Source: JAGVJT01 sp964513205
GTDB lineage: Bacteria > Pseudomonadota > Gammaproteobacteria > Legionellales > Legionellaceae
Assembly (NCBI GenBank): GCA_964513205.1
Contig: CAZELP010000032.1
Coordinates: 1-17,039, forward strand
Direction: 5' to 3'
Length of the DNA: 17,039 nt
Under the pieces are notes generated by a model, which worked only from the letters and a program-made list of their open reading frames with translations, ran no database searches and was not told where the DNA came from. Position numbers and translations under genes: made by a program. This document shows, in pieces, positions 1 to 7,604 of the stretch; within the stretch, counting starts at the first letter, position 1; the number at the start of each line of letters is the position of its first letter.

Positions 1-250
1 ATAAACCGACGGTGCAACAGACGGTTGCGTCGAAGGTTTTCCTGTTGGACGTCGCGTGGGTTGAGCCGATGGCGAGCCACTAGGCTGACCTGTTGGATAA
101 ATCGATGGCGCAACAGACGTTTGAGCCGAAGGCTTTCTTGTTGGCTGTCGTGTGGGCTGTGCCGATGGTAAGCCACTGGGCTGACTAGTTGGTTGTCGTG
201 TAGGTTGAGCCGATGGTGCGTCACTCGGTTGGCTTGTTGGGTAAGGGGTT
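1..250 (-). repeat. 96-bp tandem coding repeat (Ser/Thr-Pro-Gln tetrapeptides)
   Basis: Segments recur at a 96-bp offset: ATAAACCGACGGTGCAACAG at base 1 matches ATAAATCGATGGCGCAACAG at 97, and the segment at 49 matches that at 145. A 48-bp half-period is also visible (145 and 193). The period is 32 codons, that is eight tetrapeptides, so the array is maintained in frame. The repeats are richer in G+C than the flanking coding DNA. The array continues past the left edge. Confidence 0.85.
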
Positions 251-1638
251 GCTGTGACATCGACCAAAATTTGGATACCAGGGTCTGAAATGGAAGAGTT
301 CAATCGAACCAATGAAGCACCAGTGATAGGAACAAATGAGACACTGGTGGCACTATTTGTGAAGCTGATGGCATCTAATGTCATCTGAGATGACATATCG
401 TTGTAGGTAAACCCGTAAGGACGAAGAATGGTTTTGTCGATATCCCCATTGCTGTCTGTTGTCACCGAAACAGGCCGACTTAAAGCACCTCCGTAAACAT
501 TTGAATAACCAAAAAGCGTCATAGAACCGGATTCACGAGGTATGACATGGTTTAAAAATCCACTTCCTGTTCCATTGAGGTTCATATTTTTTTTAATATT
601 GCCATTGGCATCAAAAGACAGAGCCCAATAAGCAGGGTTATTTCCAACTGTTCCGGTTGCGGTATAGCCATAAGCAATTAAACCACCACTTCCATCAGTT
701 TTTTTTCTAATGCCTCGTAATGCGTCAGTGCCTGCCCCGCCAATGGAGCGCGTGTTCCATAGGTTTTCGCCAGAAGAGGCATTGACAGCCCCAATAAAGG
801 AATCAGATCCCACCGTTCCAGTTAAATAAATACGGTTGTTGTTTTCAACTATAGCAAAAATATTAATGGAAGAGGAGGCAGATAGCGTACGTGACCACAC
901 TTCACTCCATACCTTATTTTGATAGGCTAACTTGGTGAGCCATCCCTTAGATTGAGATGCGCCAGAAAATAGATAGTGTCCATCTTGCAAACGAATCATC
1001 ATGCTTGAGGTGGCTGTGCTTCCGGCAATTTTCATGGAATAAGCAGACTCAATGCTGTTTGTACTCATATCGGCTTCAAATATTTGCCCACTTGTGCAGA
1101 AAAAAATGTAGTTTTGCATGGGCGCGTTTTGCATGTTCAGCAATGTGCCTGTTGCGCCTTGAATCATCCATGTGCTGAGATGATTTAAAGTTCGTTTGTC
1201 GTTTTTACTAATAAAAGGCGTCAACTGATTGTTATATTTAGCTGCCCCATATCCATAAAGGGTGTCATTTGAAATAAATTGTGATTGAAATGACATTGTT
1301 TCACCGTTATTTTCGGCTTGGCTTATAACGGTTTGGCTGCTTTCGTTAAAACCAATCCATACAGCGCTTCGAGATTTTTGGGTATTGGTGCCGAGATAAT
1401 TTGTGCCACAAATGTATTGCATGCTGTCAGACTCAAGAACATAGCCAATTTGAACCAACGAATAAGAGCTATTGCCTTGTAAAATGGTTAATGTATTGCT
1501 TGAGGCGGCCAATGATTTCCATGAAGAAAGACTTGCAATTACCGTAAAACTTAGTAAGAATTGTACAGACTCAGGCATGGCATAAGATGTAGACAGTAAA
1601 AGACCGAACTGTAGTAGCGTAAAGGGGTTTTTTAGCAC
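1..1638 (-). CDS. Exported propeller-like protein with Ser/Thr-Pro-Gln tetrapeptide repeats (partial, C-terminus beyond left edge)
   Basis: An uninterrupted minus-strand frame of 546 codons starts at GTG 1636-1638 and leaves the window at base 1. The start is supported by GGAG five bases upstream (1644-1647); the only in-frame stop above it is at 1678-1680, with no ATG between. The N-terminus carries two hydrophobic stretches (about residues 4-20 and 25-44, ending SLAA), so it is probably exported; a later ATG at 1576-1578 would place the second stretch as a normal signal peptide. Residues about 70-450 contain loosely repeated blades of the type IYLTGTVGSDSFIGAV and LIAYGYTATG, suggesting a beta-propeller. 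From about residue 464 the chain becomes tetrapeptides of the form xPS/xPT (PTSQPS, PSAQPTRQPT), a mucin-like low-complexity stalk. No known function is recognised. Candidate roles are a surface adhesin or a secreted repeat protein. Confidence 0.8.
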   Translation of the reverse strand, partial: MLKNPFTLLQFGLLLSTSYAMPESVQFLLSFTVIASLSSWKSLAASSNTLTILQGNSSYSLVQIGYVLESDSMQYICGTNYLGTNTQKSRSAVWIGFNESSQTVISQAENNGETMSFQSQFISNDTLYGYGAAKYNNQLTPFISKNDKRTLNHLSTWMIQGATGTLLNMQNAPMQNYIFFCTSGQIFEADMSTNSIESAYSMKIAGSTATSSMMIRLQDGHYLFSGASQSKGWLTKLAYQNKVWSEVWSRTLSASSSINIFAIVENNNRIYLTGTVGSDSFIGAVNASSGENLWNTRSIGGAGTDALRGIRKKTDGSGGLIAYGYTATGTVGNNPAYWALSFDANGNIKKNMNLNGTGSGFLNHVIPRESGSMTLFGYSNVYGGALSRPVSVTTDSNGDIDKTILRPYGFTYNDMSSQMTLDAISFTNSATSVSFVPITGASLVRLNSSISDPGIQILVDVTATPYPTSQPSDAPSAQPTRQPTSQPSGLPSAQPTRQPTRKPSAQTSVAPSIYPTGQPSGSPSAQPTRRPTGKPSTQPSVAPSVY

Positions 1639-1755
1639 AATATCTCCATTAGCATAGACTGCATCGTTTTTTCCTGGTTACATTTTACACAAAAAAAGAC
1701 AGAATGTAAAAAGAAAGATCTAACTGTGGACGTAGAATGGAAAAGGAAAGCCAAA
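1639..1755. promoter_or_regulatory. Divergent intergenic region with candidate lasso-operon promoter and dyad
   Basis: This short region separates the left-edge repeat protein from the lasso pair. On the plus strand TTTACA (1684-1689) is followed after 17 bases by TAAAAA (1707-1712), a plausible but weak sigma-70 promoter. The same bases form a dyad, TTTTACA (1683-1689) and TGTAAAA (1705-1711), with a 15-base spacer, which could be a regulator site covering both promoter boxes. AAGGAAA ahead of the ATG at 1756 is a good ribosome binding site. All of this is pattern matching. Confidence 0.4.
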
Positions 1756-1920
1756 ATGGACGAACAAACAGATACTAAAAATCAAGCCGCACAAACTCAA
1801 GCTTGTGTACGAAAACATTATATTTCACCGGTGATTGTCGTATTGAATTATCCTATTGAGGCGGGGGTTGGTCTTGGTAGTGATGGTGGCGGTGGTGGTG
1901 GTGGTTTTAGTGGATCATAG
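1756..1920 (+). CDS. Putative lasso peptide precursor (54 aa)
   Basis: A small ORF sits six bases before a lasso-cyclase-type gene. I chose ATG 1756 because AAGGAAA lies about six bases upstream; an in-frame GTG at 1726 has no such site. The leader contains YISP at residues 22-25, matching the YxxP motif by which lasso leaders bind the RRE (B1) protein. The core then begins at about A36 or G37, with D43 as the only acidic residue able to close the ring. G37-D43 gives a 7-residue ring and A36-D43 an 8-residue ring. The tail is seven glycines followed by FSGS. The usual Thr at leader position -2 is absent (Glu or Ile instead). Paeninodin-type precursors have a similar YxxP-to-core spacing of about 15. 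The product would be a threaded isopeptide-bonded peptide; bioactivity cannot be told. The Gly-rich tail is atypical. Confidence 0.68.
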   Translation: MDEQTDTKNQAAQTQACVRKHYISPVIVVLNYPIEAGVGLGSDGGGGGGGFSGS

Positions 1921-1926
1921 CTTTTC

Positions 1927-3777
1927 ATGTCTCCATTGTGTGCCATCTACACTCAAAAGGAGAACGCCGGTGTATTACTGAGGCAGATGGTGTCTGCCTG
2001 TGGACTGGCTAACTTATCTGCGGCGTCTTTTGTTTCTTGTTCCACCATACTCGACAATGGAGCCTCTTTTTCACAAGGGTTTCAGCAGGACTCTATTTAT
2101 CATGATGACGAGACTCACGCCACGATCATCATCAATGGACGCATTACCAATGATTTGGAGTTGTGCGAAGCATTGCAATTGAAAGAATCTGAAAAATGGA
2201 CTGATGTAGTTTTAGTCGCCCATGCTTATCGCAAATGGGGGCGTGATTGTCCTCGATATTTAATGGGTGAATATGCCATTTTAATATGGGATGAAAGCGA
2301 GCAAACTCTACTTTGTTTTCTCGATCATACAGGGCATCGTAAACTTTATTATTATCATGATGGCAGTCGATTTGTATGTGCCTCCACACCCAATGCGTTA
2401 CATGCCTTGCCATTTATACAAAAAAAGCCATGTTTTGAGCGTATTGCCGCTCAAGCGGATATTGACTATTTTCTTTCTCATCCACATTTAAGTTTTTTCG
2501 ATACAATTCATCAGTTGCCTTCTCGTACATTGCTTATTTTTAAAAATGGATGTTTGAAGCTTGAAACGTACTGGCAGCCTGAGATTGGACGCACGTTGAA
2601 TTTTAAATCAGAAGAGGAGTACATTGATTCTTTTCAAGAGCTGTTTTCAACCATTGTAAGAGGAAAGCTACGAGGACAGAATGCTGTTGTTTCGATGCTC
2701 AGTGGTGGATTGGATTCTTCGGCCATTACGGCACAGGCAGCGCGCATCTTGGCTGAAGAAGGGCGAGGTTTGACGGCCTTATCTGCTCTATTGGCCCCGG
2801 AGTATTGTTTGGGTAATACCGATGAGCGTCGTTTTGTCGAATGTCTAAAAGAACCCAACTTGACGGTGAAGCCTGTAATTGATGTTTGGCGAGGACCTTT
2901 CGATGCTCTGGGCGAATACGATGCACTGGCACATAGTTCTCGTTATTATTTGTATCGAGCGTTTGCAAATACAGCAAGCCAATGTGGCGCTCGTCTCATT
3001 TTGGATGGCTGTTTTGGTGAGTATGGTCCATCTTTTTATGGAAACGGTTATTTGGCTGAAGCTTTTTTACGGGGAGCATGGCGCACTGTTTGGCAAGAAT
3101 CTCGCCAATTAGCCGCTCGACAGCAAGTCGATTGGTTGCGTCTCGTAGCAAAAGAAGTTTTTTTCCCGTTAGCTCCTGGTTTTTTGCAAAAGCATTGGTA
3201 TGTACGTAAAGAAAACATGAGAAAAGTGAGCTTTATGAAGCCCTCTTTTATTCAACAGCATTTAATTGATGCGCGATTATGGCAGTTAGGGCGAGTGTAT
3301 CCCAATCATCGTCGTAATCAAGCGGAAACACTATCTTATCGTCATAGTCAAAACGCTTTTGTGTTGGATGATGCTGGAAACCCAGTTTATTTTTCTTATC
3401 CATATGCAGATCCTAGATTACTGGAATTTTGTTTGGCTTTGCCTGGACAGTTTAAAATAAAAAATGGCTATAAACGTTATGCGTTGCGTGCAGGGACTCG
3501 GGGGATTTTACCTGATTCTTTGCGTTTTCGTACTTGCAAGCAGCCATTTTCGCCCGATTATCATGAACGTTATAATCGAGATTTACCCAAAGCACGACGA
3601 TTCTTATCGGAGTTGCCCAAAACGGATTTAATGCATGACATTATTGATATTGTTGAATTAGAAAAGGCACTCAGCATCCCGATGAAAACCAATCGATGTG
3701 TCACTCGTGTGGATTATCAAGCCATGCACGCCATACCCACTGCCTTCAATATTTTAGGATTTTTATCAACTTTTTAG
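1927..3777 (+). CDS. Lasso-peptide macrolactam cyclase (asparagine synthetase B family)
   Basis: This 616-residue protein has the two-part architecture of asparagine synthetase. Residues 1 to about 190 resemble the Ntn glutaminase fold, and about 220-600 the ATP-pyrophosphatase domain with the P-loop SGGLDSS at 259-265, where ATP would adenylate the substrate carboxylate. Residue 2 is Ser, not the catalytic Cys of true asparagine synthetases, so it should lack glutaminase activity. That is typical of lasso C proteins, which activate the core Asp/Glu side chain and join it to the N-terminal amine. A segment ILDGCFGEYG (about 358-367) sits where the family has its Gly/Asp-rich loop. It starts six bases after the precursor stop, so the two are surely one transcript. 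No B1/B2 peptidase or exporter follows (next is bolA). Assignment as a lasso cyclase rather than another AsnB-like ligase rests mainly on the precursor. Confidence 0.72.
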   Translation: MSPLCAIYTQKENAGVLLRQMVSACGLANLSAASFVSCSTILDNGASFSQGFQQDSIYHDDETHATIIINGRITNDLELCEALQLKESEKWTDVVLVAHAYRKWGRDCPRYLMGEYAILIWDESEQTLLCFLDHTGHRKLYYYHDGSRFVCASTPNALHALPFIQKKPCFERIAAQADIDYFLSHPHLSFFDTIHQLPSRTLLIFKNGCLKLETYWQPEIGRTLNFKSEEEYIDSFQELFSTIVRGKLRGQNAVVSMLSGGLDSSAITAQAARILAEEGRGLTALSALLAPEYCLGNTDERRFVECLKEPNLTVKPVIDVWRGPFDALGEYDALAHSSRYYLYRAFANTASQCGARLILDGCFGEYGPSFYGNGYLAEAFLRGAWRTVWQESRQLAARQQVDWLRLVAKEVFFPLAPGFLQKHWYVRKENMRKVSFMKPSFIQQHLIDARLWQLGRVYPNHRRNQAETLSYRHSQNAFVLDDAGNPVYFSYPYADPRLLEFCLALPGQFKIKNGYKRYALRAGTRGILPDSLRFRTCKQPFSPDYHERYNRDLPKARRFLSELPKTDLMHDIIDIVELEKALSIPMKTNRCVTRVDYQAMHAIPTAFNILGFLSTF

Positions 3778-3793
3778 GGCTTTTGGCTTAGCT

Positions 3794-3813
3794 GTGGGTG
3801 TTAAAAACCCCAC
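3794..3813 (+). terminator. Weak candidate terminator after the lasso pair
   Basis: GTGGG (3794-3798) pairs with CCCAC (3809-3813) across a 10-base loop, followed by a poor T run (TTTGTTGG). It lies just after the cyclase stop and before bolA. The stem is short, so this is tentative. Confidence 0.3.
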
Positions 3814-3869
3814 TTTGTTGGATTATGTTTGTAATGATGAGATAATCTTTTTTTTTGTAGGAGACAGGC

Positions 3870-4208
3870 GTGAATAGAAAAGAGAGGATAACCCATTTAC
3901 TCAAACAAGAGTTTTCACCTGCCATACTTATTGTAGAGGATGAGTCGCATACGCATCGCCGTCCAGGTGTAGAGACACATTTTTATGTGTTGATGGTTTC
4001 GAATGCATTTGAAGCAATCACTCGTCTTGAACGGCACAGACGGCTCAATACGCTTTTAGCCGATGAGTTTAAAGCGGGTTTACATGCTTTGAGTTTATAT
4101 TTGTATACTGAGCAAGAATATGCTCAGAGAAGCAAAGATCCAGTTTCGCCTTCTTGCCAACATCATCGTACTTCCACTACGAAAGTAGAAGATGAAGGCA
4201 AAGTCTAA
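3870..4208 (+). CDS. bolA: BolA family protein
   Basis: This 112-residue protein starts at GTG 3870, preceded by TAGGAG at a six-base spacing. Residues 1 to about 85 follow the BolA/YrbA fold: an N-terminal helix (RITHLLKQEF), VEDESHTH, then the central block ETHFYVLMVSNAF, the RHR motif and the conserved HALSLYLYT strand. BolA proteins bind Fe-S clusters together with monothiol glutaredoxins and affect stress response, morphology and biofilm. The last 25 residues are a polar His/Ser/Thr-rich tail. No glutaredoxin is adjacent. The gene converges on argS, with a single base between the two stop codons. Confidence 0.88.
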   Translation: MNRKERITHLLKQEFSPAILIVEDESHTHRRPGVETHFYVLMVSNAFEAITRLERHRRLNTLLADEFKAGLHALSLYLYTEQEYAQRSKDPVSPSCQHHRTSTTKVEDEGKV

Positions 4209-4209
4209 G

Positions 4210-5952
4210 CTACATTCGATGCAGTGTTTCAATCCCCAACAGAGAAAGTCCCAGAGACAAAATGCGTGAGGTGAGTGTGACAAGAATCAGTCGTGTATTT
4301 TGAGAAGCTGGGTCTGTCTGATTGAGAATAGGGCAGGCTTCATAAAAACTTGAAAATAATCCTGCCAGTTCGAAAAGATAGGTGCACAGTAGGTGTGGTG
4401 ATGTTTTGGCAATCACTGAATCGATTACTTCTGGAAACAGAATGATTTGCTTGCTTAATTGAATATCCAGTGCATGAACCCAGCGAAGTGGGATGTTCCA
4501 ATTGACAGTCAAAGCTGTTTTTTGAAGCAAACTGTTAATACGTGTGTACGCATAAAGTAAATAAGGTGCGGTGTTTCCTTCGAAACTGAGCATGGTATCC
4601 CAATCAAATATATAATCGCTGGTTCTATTCTTAGATAGATCTGCATATTTAATTGAAGATATGGCCAGTACGTGTGCCATATCTTTGATCTCTTGTTCAG
4701 AAAGATCGTGAGTCTGTTTTGTTTTGATGAGTATTTCCGCTCTTTTTTCTGCTTCGTTGAGCAAATCAGCTAATTTAGTCACGCCGCCGTCACGACTTTT
4801 AAATGGCTTGCCCGACTTATCAAGGACCATGCCAAAGCTAACATGTTCAAGTTGAGTGGTTTTATGAGCGAATTCCGCTTTGTAAGCAAGTGAAAAAATT
4901 TGTTGAAAATGTAAAGCTTGTCTTGCATCTACAACGTATAAAATACGGTTGGCTTTAAGGTTTTTTTGTCGGTACTGAATCGCCGCAAGATCAGTTGTGG
5001 CGTACAAGAATCCACCATCCTTTTTTTGAACAATAATAGGGAGTGGCTCGTCATTTTTTCCTTTAAATTCAGGAAGGAAAACGCATTGGGCACCTTCGTG
5101 CTCACACAAAAGATGATGTGTTTGCAGTGTTGTGATAATGCCAGGTAAATCGACATTGTAAGCGCTTTCGGCTCGCACGTCCTGCTCTGTGAGTAAAACG
5201 TTCAAACGATGATAAATTTCTTGGCAATGCGCAAGCGAAAGTCGAATAAACCTTTTCCAAAGTTCGAGGCAGTGAGGATCTCCAGACTGCAGTTTCACAA
5301 CTTCAAGTCTCGCTCTTTCTGCAAATGCTGCCTCTGTATCAAATCTTAATTTTGCTGCTTTATAAAAACTCTCGAGATCGTTTAATTCGACATGCGTTGA
5401 CTCAGACGACTCAATATCAGCTAAATGTGCAATTAACATGCCAAATTGAGTCCCCCAGTCACCGACATGATTTTGTCGAATCACGTGATGTGCTTTTAGT
5501 GCAAGTGTTCTTGCAAGTGCATCACCAATAATGGTGGAGCGAAGATGGCCAACATGCATTTCTTTAGCAAGGTTTGGTGATGAGTAATCTACCACTACGA
5601 CTTCTGGTGTATTCACGGTTTCGACACCACATGATGCAGAAGACCAAATTTGTTGCATTGCATTGTTTAATGCTTTTTCACTGAGTTTAAAGTTGATAAA
5701 CCCAGGACCAGCTAAGGAAACCGATTCGATGTCTTCGCTTTCAGGGAGAGAGGCCAGAAGTTGTTCCGCTACTTCTCTTGGTGGCTTTTTAAATGATTTT
5801 GCAAGGATCATGGCGATATTGCTTGAAAAATCACCATGCGTCAGATCGCGTGGCCGTTCAATTTGAATGGCTTGTTTTTCAAAAGAGAGGCCTTGTTTTT
5901 GGGCGTAGGTTTCAAGCGCTTGTGTTAAAAGAGATTCAATTTTTTGTTTCAT
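4210..5952 (-). CDS. argS: Arginyl-tRNA synthetase
   Basis: Charges tRNA-Arg with arginine in the cytoplasm (class I synthetase). I place the start at ATG 5950-5952, giving 580 residues beginning MKQKIESLL, as expected for the family (E. coli about 577). The open frame continues up to a TTG at 5997, but a perfect extended -10 box at 5981-5989 puts transcription start near 5974, which excludes the longer starts. The HIGH-type motif is HVGH at 133-136, and the KMSKS-equivalent GKPFKSRDGG lies at about 381-390. The C-terminal helical anticodon domain is recognised by APYLLYAYTRI. The gene is complete with no lesions. It is divergent from deoC and convergent with bolA. Confidence 0.97.
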   Translation of the reverse strand: MKQKIESLLTQALETYAQKQGLSFEKQAIQIERPRDLTHGDFSSNIAMILAKSFKKPPREVAEQLLASLPESEDIESVSLAGPGFINFKLSEKALNNAMQQIWSSASCGVETVNTPEVVVVDYSSPNLAKEMHVGHLRSTIIGDALARTLALKAHHVIRQNHVGDWGTQFGMLIAHLADIESSESTHVELNDLESFYKAAKLRFDTEAAFAERARLEVVKLQSGDPHCLELWKRFIRLSLAHCQEIYHRLNVLLTEQDVRAESAYNVDLPGIITTLQTHHLLCEHEGAQCVFLPEFKGKNDEPLPIIVQKKDGGFLYATTDLAAIQYRQKNLKANRILYVVDARQALHFQQIFSLAYKAEFAHKTTQLEHVSFGMVLDKSGKPFKSRDGGVTKLADLLNEAEKRAEILIKTKQTHDLSEQEIKDMAHVLAISSIKYADLSKNRTSDYIFDWDTMLSFEGNTAPYLLYAYTRINSLLQKTALTVNWNIPLRWVHALDIQLSKQIILFPEVIDSVIAKTSPHLLCTYLFELAGLFSSFYEACPILNQTDPASQNTRLILVTLTSRILSLGLSLLGIETLHRM

Positions 5953-5980
5953 TGGACTAAATAATATAGATAATTTTCTC

Positions 5981-5989
5981 ATTATAACA
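5981..5989 (-). promoter_or_regulatory. argS extended -10 promoter element
   Basis: On the minus strand this reads TGTTATAAT, a perfect extended -10 (TGnTATAAT). No good -35 is seen upstream, as expected for extended -10 promoters. The implied leader is about 22 bases to the ATG at 5952, and this fixes the argS start. Confidence 0.6.
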
Positions 5990-6018
5990 GAGAGCAACGT
6001 TCTATCGCACTAACTTCT

Positions 6019-6057
6019 TATAATCTATTGATGTTGGTTATTTGTCTGGCTTAGAAT
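6019..6057 (+). promoter_or_regulatory. Candidate deoC promoter(s)
   Basis: Two options lie in the 132-base gap between argS and deoC. One is TTGATG (6028-6033) with TAGAAT (6052-6057) at an 18-base spacing. The other is a perfect TATAAT at 6019-6024 without a convincing -35. No CytR/DeoR-like operator was recognised. Confidence 0.35.
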
Positions 6058-6084
6058 GGTGCATCTTATTCTATAGGTCTTATC

Positions 6085-6765
6085 ATGACAGCAAGACTTG
6101 ATGCATTAACCGATTTGACACTGCTTCAGGAAGAGGCCTCTTTTTCTCAAATTGAACTATTAATTGAGCAAGCAGAAAAAAGAGCTGTGGCTGGCATCTG
6201 TGTTTATCCCCAACATTTGGCCTATCTTCCAAATTCAGTAAGACGTGTAACGGTTGTTAATTTTCCATCTGGAAACGATGAAATTTCGCAGATATTGGAT
6301 ATTTTAAATGAAGTCTTTTTAAATAATTGGGTAGATGAAGTGGATTATGTTTTCCCATATCAAACCTTTTTAAAAGGCGATCTTAGTGATGCGTTCGCAC
6401 ATTATCGAGCGATTGCCAAAATGTGTAAGTCACAAGATTGTTTGTTAAAAGTGATTCTTGAAACAGGGGCATTTTCTTCCATGTCACTTTTAAGAGATTT
6501 GGCGATGCGCCTGATAGGCGAGGGATGTCAATTTTTGAAAACCTCAACGGGCAAAATACAAACAGGTGCAACGCTTGAGGCGGTGCGCGTTCTTTTAGAG
6601 ACAATTCGAGAGGAGAATGTGCCTTGTGGTATAAAAGTTTCTGGCGGCATTCGTACAGACGAACAAGCCACAGCTTATCTTGAGTTGGCCGAAGACATCT
6701 TACAGCGAAAAGCCGACTTGTCTTGGTTTCGAATAGGACGAAGCCTCGCACTGTCGACAGACTAG
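6085..6765 (+). CDS. deoC: Deoxyribose-phosphate aldolase
   Basis: Cleaves 2-deoxyribose-5-phosphate to glyceraldehyde-3-phosphate and acetaldehyde, in deoxynucleoside salvage. The 226 residues form the class I aldolase TIM barrel. The catalytic set is visible: Asp87 in EVDYVFPY, the Schiff-base Lys152 in FLKTSTGK, and the proton-relay Lys184 in GIKVSGGIRT. The closest recognised relatives are E. coli-type DeoC (about 259 residues). This one is shorter at both ends and stops soon after the phosphate-binding GRS segment (RIGRSLALSTD), lacking the usual last helix. It stands alone here, without deoA, deoB or deoD. The ATG at 6085 has only a weak site (ATAGG) upstream. Confidence 0.95.
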   Translation: MTARLDALTDLTLLQEEASFSQIELLIEQAEKRAVAGICVYPQHLAYLPNSVRRVTVVNFPSGNDEISQILDILNEVFLNNWVDEVDYVFPYQTFLKGDLSDAFAHYRAIAKMCKSQDCLLKVILETGAFSSMSLLRDLAMRLIGEGCQFLKTSTGKIQTGATLEAVRVLLETIREENVPCGIKVSGGIRTDEQATAYLELAEDILQRKADLSWFRIGRSLALSTD

Positions 6766-6783
6766 ATAGTTTTAATTTTCCTA

Positions 6784-6811
6784 TTTACATTGACTTGAAA
6801 ATCTATAGAAT
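6784..6811 (+). promoter_or_regulatory. Candidate promoter of the surface-protein cluster
   Basis: TTTACA (6784-6789) and TAGAAT (6806-6811) are separated by 16 bases, ahead of the first barrel gene. A nearby TTGACT (6790-6795) has no well-spaced -10. Tentative. Confidence 0.35.
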
Positions 6812-6853
6812 CTTGAAACTGAATAATTGATTGCTAGGGAAAGCGATACCATA

Positions 6854-7594
6854 ATGTGCTTCAGAAAAAACTTATCCATACTGCTTGTGTCTGCTTCTAT
6901 GACTTCTTTGGCTGGAACGATGGGAGATCTATCCCACAAGTACTTTTTTTCTGCTTCTTTGGGACCAAGTTGGACTAACTCCGATCAAGCTCAAACTGTT
7001 TATTACGAATCAGACCTAATCAAATCTTTTCAACCTAGTAATTTGACCAATTCCAATTTGATGTTAAATGGCGAGTTATTTTTTGGGATTAATAAGCAAT
7101 ATTTTAAAAACATTCAAAGCGAATTTGGATTGTCTGTTTACATTAGCAGCCCAGCGAAATTGGGTGGTTATGTTTTGGAAGATGCTAATCCTGATTTATT
7201 GAACTACCAGTATCAGTACAAAATTTCTCATGAACACCTTGCTGTTAAGACCAAGTGGATAACTGAAAATGAGTATCAGTTGAATCCTTATTTAAGCGGT
7301 AGCATTGGTTTGGGTTTTAATTATTCTTATGGTTATCAAGCATCGCCTCTTTTGTTTCAAGAAGTTTTATTTCCTGGATTTCAATCGAACTTTAATACTT
7401 CTTTTGTCTATTCTTTTGGTGCTGGATTTAGACGCCCCATCACCCTGCATTTGAGTGTTGATGTTGGATATCAGCTGGTTTCTTGGGGGGGAAGTAGCCT
7501 GAGTAAAGCCCAAGGCCAAGCCATTAACGATGCATTAAGCCTTGGTAATCTTTTAACTCAAGGAATTGAATTTACTTTTACTTACTTACAATAA
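6854..7594 (+). CDS. Outer-membrane beta-barrel protein
   Basis: I place the start at ATG 6854, giving 246 residues beginning with a signal peptide (hydrophobic LSILLVSASMTSLA, likely cut after SLAG). An upstream in-frame TTG at 6827 would bury the signal. The mature chain alternates polar and hydrophobic residues in beta strands rich in aromatics and glycine (YLSGSIGLGFNYSYGY, SFVYSFGAGF) and ends in FTFTYLQ. This is the usual appearance of an 8- to 10-strand outer-membrane barrel of the opacity/OmpW-like size class. It resembles small surface proteins of Legionella and relatives, but I cannot name a family. It is the first gene of a three-gene run, with a 10-base gap to the next gene, so it is likely co-transcribed. 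Confidence 0.75.
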   Translation: MCFRKNLSILLVSASMTSLAGTMGDLSHKYFFSASLGPSWTNSDQAQTVYYESDLIKSFQPSNLTNSNLMLNGELFFGINKQYFKNIQSEFGLSVYISSPAKLGGYVLEDANPDLLNYQYQYKISHEHLAVKTKWITENEYQLNPYLSGSIGLGFNYSYGYQASPLLFQEVLFPGFQSNFNTSFVYSFGAGFRRPITLHLSVDVGYQLVSWGGSSLSKAQGQAINDALSLGNLLTQGIEFTFTYLQ

Positions 7595-7604
7595 GAAGCA
7601 CAAT

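Noticed and set aside
1..250. CRISPR-like or non-coding tandem array at the left edge
   Set aside because: Periods are 48 and 96 bp with no distinct spacers, and the array reads as one continuous in-frame Ser/Thr-Pro-Gln protein.
957..1178. Small plus-strand ORF
   Set aside because: It lies antisense within the long minus-strand repeat-protein frame, with no ribosome site and composition typical of a shadow frame.
1927..3777. True asparagine synthetase B
   Set aside because: It lacks the Cys2 nucleophile and sits six bases after a YxxP-leader precursor, both pointing to a lasso cyclase.
4165..4195. Hairpin CTAC-GAAA-GTAG near the bolA stop as a terminator
   Set aside because: It lies inside the bolA coding end, has only four base pairs and no T run.
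5953..5997. Longer argS start at TTG 5997 or ATG 5982
   Set aside because: The extended -10 at 5981-5989 would put these codons upstream of the transcription start, and family N-termini match the ATG at 5952.
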